DNA of 17,571 nucleotides from an uncultured Rheinheimera sp. (GCA_943913835.1 CALTZU010000064.1:1-17571), one strand, 5' to 3'. Positions 6,652 to 14,750 are shown, numbered from the stretch's first letter. Translations and numbers: made by a program. Notes: generated by a model not told the origin, from the sequence alone.

Positions 6652-7428
6652 TTAACTCATCACCAGTTGCATCACACCTAAAACATGTTCGGCCAACACT
6701 GAAAAGTGGTTGCCCATCTGGCTTAAGGTGAGAAATACACAGACAAAACCCAATAACAGCGTCATAGGAAAACCTAAAGCGAATAAGTTCATACTGGGTG
6801 CTGACCGGCTGGCAATACCAAAAGTTAAATTGACCAGCAGCATGGCAACAATGGCGGGCAAAGCCACCAGCAAAGCAGCACCAAACATCCAGCCAAATAA
6901 ATTTACCAGCAGCATTAAATCCAACTGGTACAAGCTGGCACCAACTGGCCATAAATTAAAACTGTCGACCATAATTTGCAGGCTGATCAAATGACCGTTT
7001 AGAGCAAAAAATAATAAAGCTGTCATCACCCAAAACAATTGACTCAGCACCGATACCGAATCGCCGCTGGCCGGGTCGTTCATCATCGCCGCTGACAAAC
7101 CCATTTGCATCGAAATCATCAGACCAACTAAGGCCAGCACTTCAAATAACATCCGCACTGCGGCAGCCATAATGACGGCAAAAATCACTTGCTCCAGCGT
7201 TACCACAGCCCCTTCCAGTGAAAAAGGGTCTATGGCTTTCACCTCAATGGAAGGTGCCAGCAAAAAGCTTAAAAACAGCGCCAGAATAATACGGGCTCTG
7301 GGCACCACAGCAGGGTTATCAAACACAGGTAAAGCCCAGAAAAACGCCGCCAGCCGGACAAAAGGCCACCATAAGGTACCAAACCACACCATTAACTGAT
7401 CTGTTGTCAGGCTTAATAACGAGCTCAT
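6652..7428 (-). CDS. fliR: Flagellar export gate protein FliR
   Basis: FliR is one of the three proteins (FliP5Q4R1) forming the helical export gate in the MS ring. The 258-residue product is almost wholly hydrophobic, with about six hydrophobic stretches and the usual family length. Characteristic stretches include FVRLAAFFWALPVFDNPAVVPRAR, here at about 23-46, and GSRSAPSMN-like text (ASRSAPSMNLFALGFPMTLL) near residues 211-230. The latter is the conserved R-x-x-P-x-x-N-x-F segment near the C-terminus. ATG 7428 lies 7 nt after the fliQ stop and overlaps nothing. Confidence 0.95.
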   Translation of the reverse strand: MSSLLSLTTDQLMVWFGTLWWPFVRLAAFFWALPVFDNPAVVPRARIILALFLSFLLAPSIEVKAIDPFSLEGAVVTLEQVIFAVIMAAAVRMLFEVLALVGLMISMQMGLSAAMMNDPASGDSVSVLSQLFWVMTALLFFALNGHLISLQIMVDSFNLWPVGASLYQLDLMLLVNLFGWMFGAALLVALPAIVAMLLVNLTFGIASRSAPSMNLFALGFPMTLLLGFVCVFLTLSQMGNHFSVLAEHVLGVMQLVMS

Positions 7429-7435
7429 CGATTGC

Positions 7436-7705
7436 TCATCCCAACATAGCCGGGATCATTTGACTTAAATTGGCAAACCAGTCGAGTAACTTCTGGATCA
7501 ACCAATGTCCGGCGAACACCACCATCAATAAAGTCAGCAACATACGGGGTAAAAAGGTCAGCGTTTGCTCCTGAATTGAAGTGGCAGCCTGAAATACAGC
7601 AACCACTATGCCCAACAGCAAGCCCGGTACTATCAGCACCAATAAAATCTCAATAATGGTAAAAATGGCGTTGCTAATCAGCTCTGTCGCCACACCCGGA
7701 TTCAT
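7436..7705 (-). CDS. fliQ: Flagellar export gate protein FliQ
   Basis: FliQ is a small two-helix inner-membrane subunit of the FliPQR export gate. The 89-residue product has the family length, with hydrophobic segments at about 12-37 and 52-70. The connecting text AVFQAATSIQEQTLTFLPR is the conserved FliQ signature. Its ATG overlaps the fliP stop by 4 nt (ATGA), which suggests translational coupling. The order fliP-fliQ-fliR is the usual one. Confidence 0.97.
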   Translation of the reverse strand: MNPGVATELISNAIFTIIEILLVLIVPGLLLGIVVAVFQAATSIQEQTLTFLPRMLLTLLMVVFAGHWLIQKLLDWFANLSQMIPAMLG

Positions 7706-8439
7706 GGTGCAGCTCCGAAGGTTGCAGCCAGAGTTCCGGCGACCATAGACCAGCCATCCGCCAATACAAAAATCATCAGCTTAAAAGGCAAGCTGATGAT
7801 CAATGGGGATAACATCATCATACCCATAGACATCAACACGCTCGCGACCACCAGATCGATGATTAAAAAGGGGATAAACAACATAAAACCAATCTGAAAT
7901 GCCGTCGTCAGCTCACTTAACACGAAAGCAGGCAACAACACGTCAAAGGTTAAATCTGCCGCTGCTCTGGTCGTAGGTTCATTGGCAATTTTTAATACCT
8001 GATGCAGTTCATTTTCCCGAATTTGCGCCAGCATAAATTGTCGTACTGGTTGCTCAGCCCTTGCTATCGCCTGCTCCAACGACATAGTTTCTGCCTGATA
8101 AGGCTTAAACGCATTCTGGTAAATATCTTGCCAGACAGGTTTCATGATCAGTAGACTGAGCATCAGGGCTATGCCGATCAATATCCTGTTGGGTGGGCTT
8201 TGGGCTAAACCCAATGCCTGACGCAAAATCGCCAGCACTATAATTATGCGGGTAAAGGACGTCATCATCAGCACTATGCCGGGGATCAGACTCAACACCG
8301 TCATCAGCAACAAGATTTGCAGTTTGACGCTGTAATCCTGACCAGTTGCGCTGTCGGTGACAGATAGCAAAGTCAGATCCTGAGCCGATAATCCCCATGG
8401 CAACAGCAGTGCGGCCAGAACCAGCAAGACCTTAGGCAT
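7702..8439 (-). CDS. fliP: Flagellar export gate protein FliP
   Basis: FliP supplies five subunits of the export gate. ATG 8439 is chosen because it gives a typical cleavable FliP signal peptide, MPKVLLVLAALLLPWGLSA, and a normal 245-residue length. A longer TTG-initiated reading from 8469 would place ten extra polar residues ahead of the signal. Conserved blocks include MMTSFTRIIIVLAILRQALG and SPPNRILIGIALML in the first half, and a C-terminal hydrophobic region of several helices ending in the lateral-type FGAAP. It overlaps the end of fliN by 8 nt and overlaps fliQ by 4 nt. No strong ribosome site is seen before ATG 8439, so it may rely on translation of fliN. Confidence 0.95.
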   Translation of the reverse strand: MPKVLLVLAALLLPWGLSAQDLTLLSVTDSATGQDYSVKLQILLLMTVLSLIPGIVLMMTSFTRIIIVLAILRQALGLAQSPPNRILIGIALMLSLLIMKPVWQDIYQNAFKPYQAETMSLEQAIARAEQPVRQFMLAQIRENELHQVLKIANEPTTRAAADLTFDVLLPAFVLSELTTAFQIGFMLFIPFLIIDLVVASVLMSMGMMMLSPLIISLPFKLMIFVLADGWSMVAGTLAATFGAAP

Positions 8440-8785
8440 GACGGGTTTGGCTGCTTTGAGTAGACACAAACTTCAGGCCATATTTACCATTCACCATCAC
8501 CACTTCAGCTTTGGCAAACAATACGCCGTTGACTTTCACATCCAGGGGCTCGCCAATAGGCTTGTCTAATGGCAAAACGTCACCAGCTTCAGCACCACTA
8601 AGCTCACCTAAGGTCACTTCAGTGCTGGACACTTCTAAAGTGACAGTCAGAGGAACGTCACGAAACATATCCATGCCCATAGCACCGGCAGTTTTTTCCG
8701 TTTTGTCTTCACCAAACAACTCGCCCATATCCAGCATAGTGATGTCATCCATCATGCTTTCCGTATTGCTTTGCACATTACTCAT
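8432..8785 (-). CDS. fliN: Flagellar motor switch protein FliN
   Basis: FliN forms the lower part of the C ring with FliM. The 117-residue product has an acidic, Met-rich variable N-terminus (about 1-40). The SpoA/FliN C-terminal domain follows, with DVPLTVTLEVSSTEVTLGEL, GDVLPLDKPIGEPLDVKVNG and KYGLKFVS. Three ATG codons lie in tandem (8791, 8788, 8785) after AGGAG at 8798-8794. Spacing is 2, 5 and 8 nt, so 8785 or 8788 is favoured and 8791 is too close. With 8791 it would overlap the fliM stop by 4 nt. Confidence 0.93.
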   Translation of the reverse strand: MSNVQSNTESMMDDITMLDMGELFGEDKTEKTAGAMGMDMFRDVPLTVTLEVSSTEVTLGELSGAEAGDVLPLDKPIGEPLDVKVNGVLFAKAEVVMVNGKYGLKFVSTQSSQTRHA

Positions 8786-8787
8786 CA

Positions 8788-9669
8788 TCATTTCTCCTGT
8801 TTTTCAGTCACCTGGAACATTAAAACCTGGCCTTCTTCGGCCACAGTGCCGTGAAACAGCACCTGTTTACCCAATTGAAAGCGCATAGAGCTAAACAGCT
8901 CTATGGCCATTACTTCTCCCTGTAACCAGCTTTGCAGTTGCTTCACTGTGACCTGTTTACGGGCCATTTCCACAGTGCAGCTGACCGGGACTTGCTGCCA
9001 ATCCAACTGTAAAGGACTGACCTCTGGTTCTGTTACACTGAACAACTCATCATTTTCCGGCAGTAGCAGCTCTATCGGCAGCCATAAAAACCAACTGACA
9101 GCCTCTTTCTCCAACACCAACCGGACTTTCAGCGGTAGATAACTAAAAGCATCCAGTTGTAACTTCTGCTTAAACAAATGCGCGGTCAGAGGCAGGTGCT
9201 GGTTAAACAGCAATTGCATCAGAGCCTGCGCCTGCTTTTGCAACAAACGGCAACAGATACGATTTTCTGAGCTGCTGAATTCGACCTTTTCCTGAATTTG
9301 AGTTTTGTCTGTCAGTTGACCACCCAGACATAAGTCAGCCATGTTGTGCACTGCCTGGTGATCAATCGACATAAAACACAGCCGCTCTTTGTCTAAAGGT
9401 AAAGCGGCATCCAGTAGCAATATGCCTGGCTCAGCCAACCAATTTTCAAGACCCACGCCACTGCATAAATTGATATCCAGATCAAAGACCACATCGGTCA
9501 GCATCCGACCTAATTCTGCCTGCAAAGCTTTACCTATATCCGCCAGCCGGACTTTGCACCTTTGGCTGGCCGTTTCGAAGCTGCGTTGCTGCCGGGTTAA
9601 AGCGTAAGGCGTAGCAGCCAATGCCAGCTCCCCACTTAATAACTTTTGCTCTGTCTCTGTAAGAATCAT
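8788..9669 (-). CDS. fliM: Flagellar motor switch protein FliM (short lateral type)
   Basis: FliM is the C-ring protein that links FliG to FliN and, in chemotactic motors, binds phosphorylated CheY through its extreme N-terminus. The 293-residue product is shorter than typical FliM (about 320-340). It shows the CheC-like middle domain (about 40-220) and a C-terminal SpoA domain (about 225-290) with PVSCTVEMARKQVTVKQLQ and an IELFSSMRFQLGKQVLFHG stretch. The N-terminal peptide that normally reads LSQAEIDALLNG is here LTETEQKLLSG, one residue shorter and missing the central IDA. The first 14 residues therefore look like an eroded CheY-binding motif. AGGG 6 nt before ATG 9669 supports the start, which is 3 nt after the pilZ gene. 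Confidence 0.92.
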   Translation of the reverse strand: MILTETEQKLLSGELALAATPYALTRQQRSFETASQRCKVRLADIGKALQAELGRMLTDVVFDLDINLCSGVGLENWLAEPGILLLDAALPLDKERLCFMSIDHQAVHNMADLCLGGQLTDKTQIQEKVEFSSSENRICCRLLQKQAQALMQLLFNQHLPLTAHLFKQKLQLDAFSYLPLKVRLVLEKEAVSWFLWLPIELLLPENDELFSVTEPEVSPLQLDWQQVPVSCTVEMARKQVTVKQLQSWLQGEVMAIELFSSMRFQLGKQVLFHGTVAEEGQVLMFQVTEKQEK

Positions 9670-9672
9670 CCG

Positions 9673-10101
9673 CTACCCTAAATTCTGCTGTTGCTTAACT
9701 TCAACCAGTCGGAAGTTATCTTGCTTCATTACAAAAGCACGCCGCCTGAGTTTGCGTAATAACCGCAACCGCACCGCACTGTCGTTGCCTTGCCATTCCA
9801 CACCTAAAAACTCCAGCTTGTCGTTAATGACTTTGCGATAACAGACTCTGGCTTTGACTTTGGTGTCTTTGTCATACATCACCCAGAACTCAGCCGGAAC
9901 TTTATCTTTCAGTGGAGCCAGCAGTCCGGCTCCCCCCATACTCATGTCTTTCACTACTGCATTACCAATGTCGCGACCAAACCAGCCCAGAGCTTTTAAC
10001 TTAACCGCTATGCCTTTGGTTTGGGTCTGCAGAGATTGCTCTGGATCATAAAAGTACCAACGATAATAAGTACGGCCCGGCTGCTGACGTAAATACGGCA
10101 T
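9673..10101 (-). CDS. PilZ-domain protein, candidate c-di-GMP effector of the lateral motor
   Basis: This 142-residue protein is a single-domain PilZ candidate. RTYYR at 10-14 fits the RxxxR arm that grips c-di-GMP. DMSMGGAGL at 52-60 fits the (D/N)xSxxG motif of the PilZ barrel. The C-terminus is strongly basic (LRLLRKLRRRAF). Spacing between the two motifs (about 38 residues) is longer than in many PilZ proteins, so ligand binding is likely but not certain. ATG 10101 is preferred: AGGAT lies 5 nt upstream and it starts just after the motB stop (10103), whereas an upstream reading to 10152 would overlap motB by 50 nt. It sits between the stator genes and fliM, which suggests a YcgR-like action on the motor. 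Confidence 0.8.
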   Translation of the reverse strand: MPYLRQQPGRTYYRWYFYDPEQSLQTQTKGIAVKLKALGWFGRDIGNAVVKDMSMGGAGLLAPLKDKVPAEFWVMYDKDTKVKARVCYRKVINDKLEFLGVEWQGNDSAVRLRLLRKLRRRAFVMKQDNFRLVEVKQQQNLG

Positions 10102-10102
10102 A

Positions 10103-11092
10103 TCAATCCTGATAATCTGTGCGTAATACAGGCTGATTCTGACGTGCAGCATCTGCCGCTTTGTTCAGCTCATTTTGTTTATTATCGCTGGAGAACATCT
10201 CTTTTAACTGCTGTTCTGCTTTGCTGGTCAGGATCAGAATTTCAATCCTGCGGTTTTCGCTGGCCCCAGGCTTGGCTCTGTTCAGTAACATAGTTTCTGC
10301 AAAGGCGCTGACCTGAGCGACGCGTTGCACCGGCATACCTCCAGCAGCTAACACCTGACGGGCCTGTAAGGCTCTGTCGCCCGACAATTCCCAGTTGCTG
10401 TACTGGCTGCTATTAAAGGCAGTACCATCTGTGTGGCCTGAAATCAGTAGCCTGTTATGAATGCGGGAAAACACCGGCGCCAGCTTTAAGAGTAAGTCTT
10501 CAAAATAAGGCGTCATTTCCACCTGGCCACGCTGAAACATCTGACGGTTTTCACTGTCGCGGATAATGACTCGTAATCCAGCTGGCATAGCTTCAATCAC
10601 CAGATTGGCCTCTGCCTGATTCACTTGAGCGAAATTCTGAAAGGCCTGAGCTAACAAACTTAAATCAGGTGGTGAATCGTATTGACCGCTGATCAGGGAA
10701 TTGAGCTTTTCACCGACTCCAGCTGAAGGTTCACGTTTACCTTCAGGAATTTGTAAATGCGCAGACATACCAGCAACAAAAGTCTGTTGTGGCTCGTGTA
10801 CAGACACCGCCATTTCGATGGGCGAAGGCGTACCACCCAAATCGACAGGATAAGGGCTGTTCATTGCATCAAAAGGATGACTGTTCCCCCCTAAGATCGA
10901 CTGTGTACGCATATAGGACGCCACTTTAGTCCGTTCTTTTACAGTGGAAACTTCTAGAATCCACAGCACCATAAAAAAGGCCATCATCGCCAGCGTAAAG
11001 TCGGCAAAGGCGACCTTCCAGGCACCATTACTTTTACGCCCGGCTTTGGCACGGCTGACACGCCGGATCATCACTGGAACAGACTCGTTCAT
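10103..11092 (-). CDS. lafU: Lateral flagellar stator protein MotB (LafU)
   Basis: MotB anchors the stator to peptidoglycan and carries the ion-binding aspartate. The 329-residue product has a basic N-terminus and one membrane segment (about 25-47, WKVAFADFTLAMMAFFMVLW) with the proton-carrying Asp at position 31. A linker/plug region and a C-terminal OmpA-like domain (about 170-290) follow, the latter with LLISGHTDGTAF, WELSGDRALQARQVL and NRRIEI. The YADF-type segment matches proton-driven MotB rather than the sodium-type PomB. The start shares one base with the motA stop (TGATG), pointing to coupled, balanced synthesis. Confidence 0.94.
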   Translation of the reverse strand: MNESVPVMIRRVSRAKAGRKSNGAWKVAFADFTLAMMAFFMVLWILEVSTVKERTKVASYMRTQSILGGNSHPFDAMNSPYPVDLGGTPSPIEMAVSVHEPQQTFVAGMSAHLQIPEGKREPSAGVGEKLNSLISGQYDSPPDLSLLAQAFQNFAQVNQAEANLVIEAMPAGLRVIIRDSENRQMFQRGQVEMTPYFEDLLLKLAPVFSRIHNRLLISGHTDGTAFNSSQYSNWELSGDRALQARQVLAAGGMPVQRVAQVSAFAETMLLNRAKPGASENRRIEILILTSKAEQQLKEMFSSDNKQNELNKAADAARQNQPVLRTDYQD

Positions 11093-11949
11093 CAGGCCGC
11101 CTTGTTATTAAGCCACTCTTCCATTTCAGTGAAAGAAGGTTTCAAATCTTCGCTAATCAGTTTGCGACCCGAATCAGTAGCTACAACAGCTACATGGCCT
11201 TTGGCATGAGCCACCAGCACAGCGCGTACACATTCGAATAAAGCGGTTTGTTTTTTGACATAAGCTTCCATGGCCGAACTTAAAGGTTCGAACAGGCAAT
11301 AACAGGCGAAAATACCAATAAAGGTCCCAACTAGCGCAGCGGCCACATGGTAACCAATGTCACTCAAAGGCCCATCCAGATGCTGCATAGTGATAATGAT
11401 GCCACCTACAGCCGCCAGAATACCGAAACCAGGCATAGCTTCGGCTATACCGTGCAAAGCGGAAGACGGTTTTAACTTTTGCTGTTCTATGGTTTGAATT
11501 TCCTGGTCCAGCAAAGCATCCAAATCATAGGCATTAATTTTGCCCATACTGAGTAAACGCACGTTGTCGCAAACGAACATAAGTAATTCAGCATTGTCCA
11601 GCACAGCGGGGTAAGAGATGAAAATGGAACTGGTTTGTGGGTTTTCAATATGGTCTTCCAGTTCACGAAACCCTTTACTGCGGATAGTTTCCAGCAGCTG
11701 ATACATCAGCATCAAAAGCTCCTTGTACAGCTGGCTTTGGTCAGGCTGTTTCACAAACTGCGCTTTCAATTGCCCCAGCAGCGCTTTGAGCACATAACTG
11801 GTATTGCCTATAATCAGCGCCCCTATTCCTGCACCTAAAATAATAACAAACTCAGCAGGCTGCCATAGCATAGCGACATTCCCACCCGCCAACATAAAGC
11901 CACCTATCACCGCAGCCAATACAACCAGAAACCCTATTAGTCTTTGCAT
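11092..11949 (-). CDS. lafT: Lateral flagellar stator protein MotA (LafT)
   Basis: MotA forms the pentamer that turns around MotB and pushes the rotor. The 285-residue product has four hydrophobic segments (about 2-21, 33-51, 170-192 and 200-222). A large cytoplasmic loop between the second and third contains the charged block RSKGFRELEDHIENP, which in the family contacts FliG. GIAEAMPGFGILAAVGGIII and AALVGTFIGIFACYCLFEPL carry the conserved prolines and the AL-VGTF-GI motif. The length and sequence type match proton-driven MotA/LafT. The start lies 18 nt after fliA, with AGGACGG upstream. Confidence 0.95.
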   Translation of the reverse strand: MQRLIGFLVVLAAVIGGFMLAGGNVAMLWQPAEFVIILGAGIGALIIGNTSYVLKALLGQLKAQFVKQPDQSQLYKELLMLMYQLLETIRSKGFRELEDHIENPQTSSIFISYPAVLDNAELLMFVCDNVRLLSMGKINAYDLDALLDQEIQTIEQQKLKPSSALHGIAEAMPGFGILAAVGGIIITMQHLDGPLSDIGYHVAAALVGTFIGIFACYCLFEPLSSAMEAYVKKQTALFECVRAVLVAHAKGHVAVVATDSGRKLISEDLKPSFTEMEEWLNNKAA

Positions 11950-11967
11950 TGTTTTTATTCCGTCCTT

Positions 11968-12687
11968 TTACCACTGAGCCAGTTTTTTAGTCAGTAAATC
12001 AATAGCCTGTTTGTGCAGTTGGCAAACTCTGGACTCTGTCAGCTCCAGCACCAGCGCAATTTCTTTCATGTTCAGCTCGTGGCTGTAATATAAGTGCAGC
12101 AACAGGCGGCACCGTTCAGGTAAAGATGCCATGGCCTTTTTTAACGACAGCTTCAGTTCCAGTGCCGACAGACTGGTTTCACCCAACTGCTCGTGTTGCT
12201 GTTGCTCCAGCAACTGATCCAGACTTTCCATCGACTCCGCCTGAGTCAGATACATCAGCTCCGACAACTGAGCCGAATCAATCTTCAGGTATTTGCCTAA
12301 TTCCTCGTGGCTTGGTACACGGCCTAAGGTCTTGGTCAGTTCACGGCCTGCATCACGAAACTGATGCGCTTGCTGACGCAGTTGTCTGGGTCGCCAGTCA
12401 GTGCGGCGGAACTCATCGAGCATGGCGCCACGAATACGTTTAAAGGCATAAGCTTCAAAAAAGCCGTCCGGCGCTTTGCCGTAACGTCGCAAAGCCGACA
12501 ACAAGCCCAGCAAGCCTATTTGCTGTAAATCGTCTGAATCCACCACAGGTCCTAGCAGGGAGCGTAAATGGCCAGCTGCCCTTTTCACTAAAAAGCTGTA
12601 TTGACTCAGCAAGCTGTTTTCATTGCTCACAACCGCAGTCGAAGCGCTTGGTGTGTCAGTATCTGACCAGAGACTTTCTGCCAGCAT
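11968..12687 (-). CDS. lafS: Flagellar sigma-28 factor (LafS/FliA)
   Basis: This alternative sigma factor directs late lateral genes such as flagellin, cap and stator genes. The 239-residue product shows region 2 (SDDLQQIGLLGLLSALRRY, about 51-69; AYAFKRIRGAMLDEFRRTDW, about 79-98). Region 3 contains ELTKTLGRVPSHEELGKYL, and region 4 has the DNA-contacting helix LTESRVCQLHKQAIDLL near the C-terminus. All are characteristic of FliA. Its place between fliL and motA, as in lafF-lafS-lafT, identifies it as the lateral copy. AGGA 7 nt before ATG 12687 supports the start. A matching anti-sigma FlgM would be expected outside this window. Confidence 0.95.
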   Translation of the reverse strand: MLAESLWSDTDTPSASTAVVSNENSLLSQYSFLVKRAAGHLRSLLGPVVDSDDLQQIGLLGLLSALRRYGKAPDGFFEAYAFKRIRGAMLDEFRRTDWRPRQLRQQAHQFRDAGRELTKTLGRVPSHEELGKYLKIDSAQLSELMYLTQAESMESLDQLLEQQQHEQLGETSLSALELKLSLKKAMASLPERCRLLLHLYYSHELNMKEIALVLELTESRVCQLHKQAIDLLTKKLAQW

Positions 12688-12695
12688 GATGATTC

Positions 12696-13127
12696 CTACT
12701 GAATAAAAATGTTGGTGATCAGTACGTTATCTAGCTGATCTTCAAATTTATTGTCTGCCAGCGTTTGATTAAAGCGCGCCAGTAGTACCTTCTGTACTTC
12801 TTCGATTTGTTGCATGGCAAGCTTCACTTCCAAATGACTGCTTTTGGCAAAATGTTCCACCATGGCATTGCGCAATAAAGGTGTGGCTTGTTTTAAAGCA
12901 GCTATAGTGTCTGGTTTATGAGTCACGAGCGTCAGTTCCAGCACCAGATAACGTGAATTGGGGTCGCTATTAACACTCATCACAAACTTGTCCATAGGGA
13001 AAAACAGTGGCTTGACACTAAGCTCCTGCACTTCAGTTTTTGCCTTGTCAGCCTGCAACCAAAAAAATCCTGCGGTGCCTAAAGCGCCAACCAACAAAAC
13101 TCCAAGTAACACCACCATCTTATTCAT
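12696..13127 (-). CDS. lafF: Flagellar basal body-associated protein FliL (LafF)
   Basis: FliL is a single-pass inner-membrane protein that surrounds or supports stator units, often important under the high load of swarming. The 143-residue product has one N-terminal membrane helix (about 3-24, MVVLLGVLLVGALGTAGFFW). A periplasmic domain follows with FPMDKFVMSVNSDPNSRYLVLELTL-type text and a C-terminal VLITNIFIQ strand, all FliL-like. The length is typical. The start at 13127 has AGGAAG upstream, and the stop lies 8 nt before fliA. Confidence 0.9.
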   Translation of the reverse strand: MNKMVVLLGVLLVGALGTAGFFWLQADKAKTEVQELSVKPLFFPMDKFVMSVNSDPNSRYLVLELTLVTHKPDTIAALKQATPLLRNAMVEHFAKSSHLEVKLAMQQIEEVQKVLLARFNQTLADNKFEDQLDNVLITNIFIQ

Positions 13128-13150
13128 TGGTTTTTCTTCCTTTTTCCGTG

Positions 13151-14404
13151 TTATACCAATTGATTCACTAAATTCAGTTTGTTCGGCTTGCTTGTTTCAG
13201 TCAGCGTCATTTCCGCTTCTGCATAAAAATTTGACTCGGTTTGCTGTGCAAGCTGCTGCTCTGCGTTGCGCTGTTGTTGCTGCGACGAACTCTCTGACCC
13301 CATACGCAGGTCAATCTGTACCTCTGAACCTAATTTTTGCTGCAAACTGGCTCTGAGCAGCTCAAGCCCTTGCCCCATAGCGTCACGCAGTTGGGCGTTG
13401 CTGCTGTGCATCTGCACCGTCAGGCGATCGCCATCCAATTGCACCGACAACTCAATATTGCCCAAAGAAGGTGGGTCGAGTCGGATCATGGCTTTGTTGA
13501 CGTTTAAGCCAAGTTGCAAATCCACTTTGTCCGCCAGCATCTGCACTAACCGCTGCCCCCAATGTTGGCTTTGAGCAGGCAGAGGATCAGCCTGCCAAAC
13601 CGGCAAAGAAGATTGAGTTGTGCTCTGAGCCACAGCACTCACAGGAGTTGTGACCTGAGCTGAGACATCGGCTACCAGCTGCTGCAAAGCTGTGCCTGGA
13701 TTCTGACCACTTGCCAATGCTGAATTCAGCGCCAAAGATAAAGGTGAGGTGAAAGTCGTTTGACGAGTGCCATGCTCTGGCTGATTCGCAACAGAAACTG
13801 CTGCGGTTGCAGCAGGCATAAGTCCGGGCTGTTGCTCCGCCGCCATAGCAGCTAAGGCTAAATCTGCTGCCCCTTGCATCTTCGCTGGACCAACTTGCGT
13901 GGCATTCAAACTCAGGGGTTGTTGACTCTGTATTATTGCTCCGACTGGCCGATTGACAGCCGCCGCATTTACTGCACCTAAAGGCGACACTATAGCCTGA
14001 GCAGTGATCTGTGCAGCATCAGCTATGACAGAGGTCTGAAGGCTGGCCTGCTGTGCTGTCACTAATGATTCAGTAGCGGTCAGAGGCACAGCAGTAAAGT
14101 GATACAATTCGGCCTGAGACTCTGCGATTAACCCGGATAAAACAGGATCAAACAGCAGAGGCTGAGGTAACATGCTCTGCGCTAAATCCGGATATTCAGT
14201 ACTAGTGGTAACGCCATCAGCTAATTGTTCAACTTCGCTTTCCATCTGAGCTAAAGCTGCTTCCATACTGGCTAGCAAAGTAGCCAGATCATCCTGATAG
14301 TTCTGTTGCTGCCCTTCTGGATACTCTGTCAGTGCTGACTGACCACTAATAGCGTTTTGCGGCATCACAGGAGGGGTAAGCAAAGCCAATACCTGCATTG
14401 TCAT
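13151..14404 (-). CDS. lafE: Flagellar hook-length control protein FliK (LafE)
   Basis: FliK is exported during hook growth, measures hook length and triggers the FlhB specificity switch. The 417-residue product has a long, low-complexity Ala/Gln/Ser/Thr-rich N-terminal ruler region (about 1-290). The conserved C-terminal domain (about 290-375) contains INDPPSLGNIELSV-like text, here MIRLDPPSLGNIELSVQLDG, then LTVQMHSSNAQLRDAMGQ and LELLRASLQQ. A Gln-rich tail follows. The ruler is poorly conserved in all FliK proteins, so identity rests on the C-terminal domain and position. The ATG shares one base with the upstream stop (TGATG); a second ATG lies two codons later. Confidence 0.9.
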   Translation of the reverse strand: MTMQVLALLTPPVMPQNAISGQSALTEYPEGQQQNYQDDLATLLASMEAALAQMESEVEQLADGVTTSTEYPDLAQSMLPQPLLFDPVLSGLIAESQAELYHFTAVPLTATESLVTAQQASLQTSVIADAAQITAQAIVSPLGAVNAAAVNRPVGAIIQSQQPLSLNATQVGPAKMQGAADLALAAMAAEQQPGLMPAATAAVSVANQPEHGTRQTTFTSPLSLALNSALASGQNPGTALQQLVADVSAQVTTPVSAVAQSTTQSSLPVWQADPLPAQSQHWGQRLVQMLADKVDLQLGLNVNKAMIRLDPPSLGNIELSVQLDGDRLTVQMHSSNAQLRDAMGQGLELLRASLQQKLGSEVQIDLRMGSESSSQQQQRNAEQQLAQQTESNFYAEAEMTLTETSKPNKLNLVNQLV

Positions 14405-14739
14405 CAGTTCTTTGTCTCCATAGTTGCTTCCGCTGTTAATTGATAAGCCACTACAGCAGTTTTCGTGTCCTGAAACCGCTGCATCTTGCTCTCCAATAGT
14501 TGTTGTTGGCGTTTGGCCAACTGCACCAGGGCCTGATAACGTTGTTTGAGCAATTGCATTTCAGCTTTTAATAACTGCCGCTCCGTACCTTGCTGAATTT
14601 GCTGCACCAGAGCGCTGATTTGACGATCACAGTCCTGCACCTGCAGCCATTTTCCTGCCACCATAGCTTGTTGCATCTGCAACAACAGCTGTTGGATCTG
14701 CATCAGGGCAGGATTGGACTTTGCTACATACACAGACAT
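14404..14739 (-). CDS. lafD: FliT-like export chaperone (LafD)
   Basis: This 111-residue, helical, Gln/Leu-rich protein fits a FliT-type chaperone for the cap protein FliD. It is called mainly by place (after fliD-fliS, before fliK) and character; sequence conservation in this family is low. Visible features are amphipathic helices with KWLQVQDCDRQISALVQQIQ in the first half and RYQALVQLAKRQQQLLESKM in the second. They resemble the W-x-x-L/D-R-I-x-x-L pattern of FliT. ATG 14739 is favoured: GGTGA lies 5 nt upstream. ATG 14751 lacks a ribosome site and is the edge of an 11-bp hairpin, although it would add only four residues. The stop overlaps the fliK start by one base. Confidence 0.72.
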   Translation of the reverse strand: MSVYVAKSNPALMQIQQLLLQMQQAMVAGKWLQVQDCDRQISALVQQIQQGTERQLLKAEMQLLKQRYQALVQLAKRQQQLLESKMQRFQDTKTAVVAYQLTAEATMETKN

Positions 14740-14750
14740 CAGGATCACCA

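Noticed and set aside
8440..8469. TTG start for fliP at 8469
   Set aside because: It would add ten residues before a textbook FliP signal peptide that begins at ATG 8439.
10102..10152. Longer N-terminus for the PilZ protein starting at 10152
   Set aside because: It would overlap motB by 50 nt, lacks a ribosome site and adds residues unlike PilZ proteins. ATG 10101 with AGGAT upstream fits better.
12126..12443. Plus-strand open frame of 105 codons inside fliA
   Set aside because: It is a shadow of the conserved sigma-28 gene, with no ribosome site or domain.
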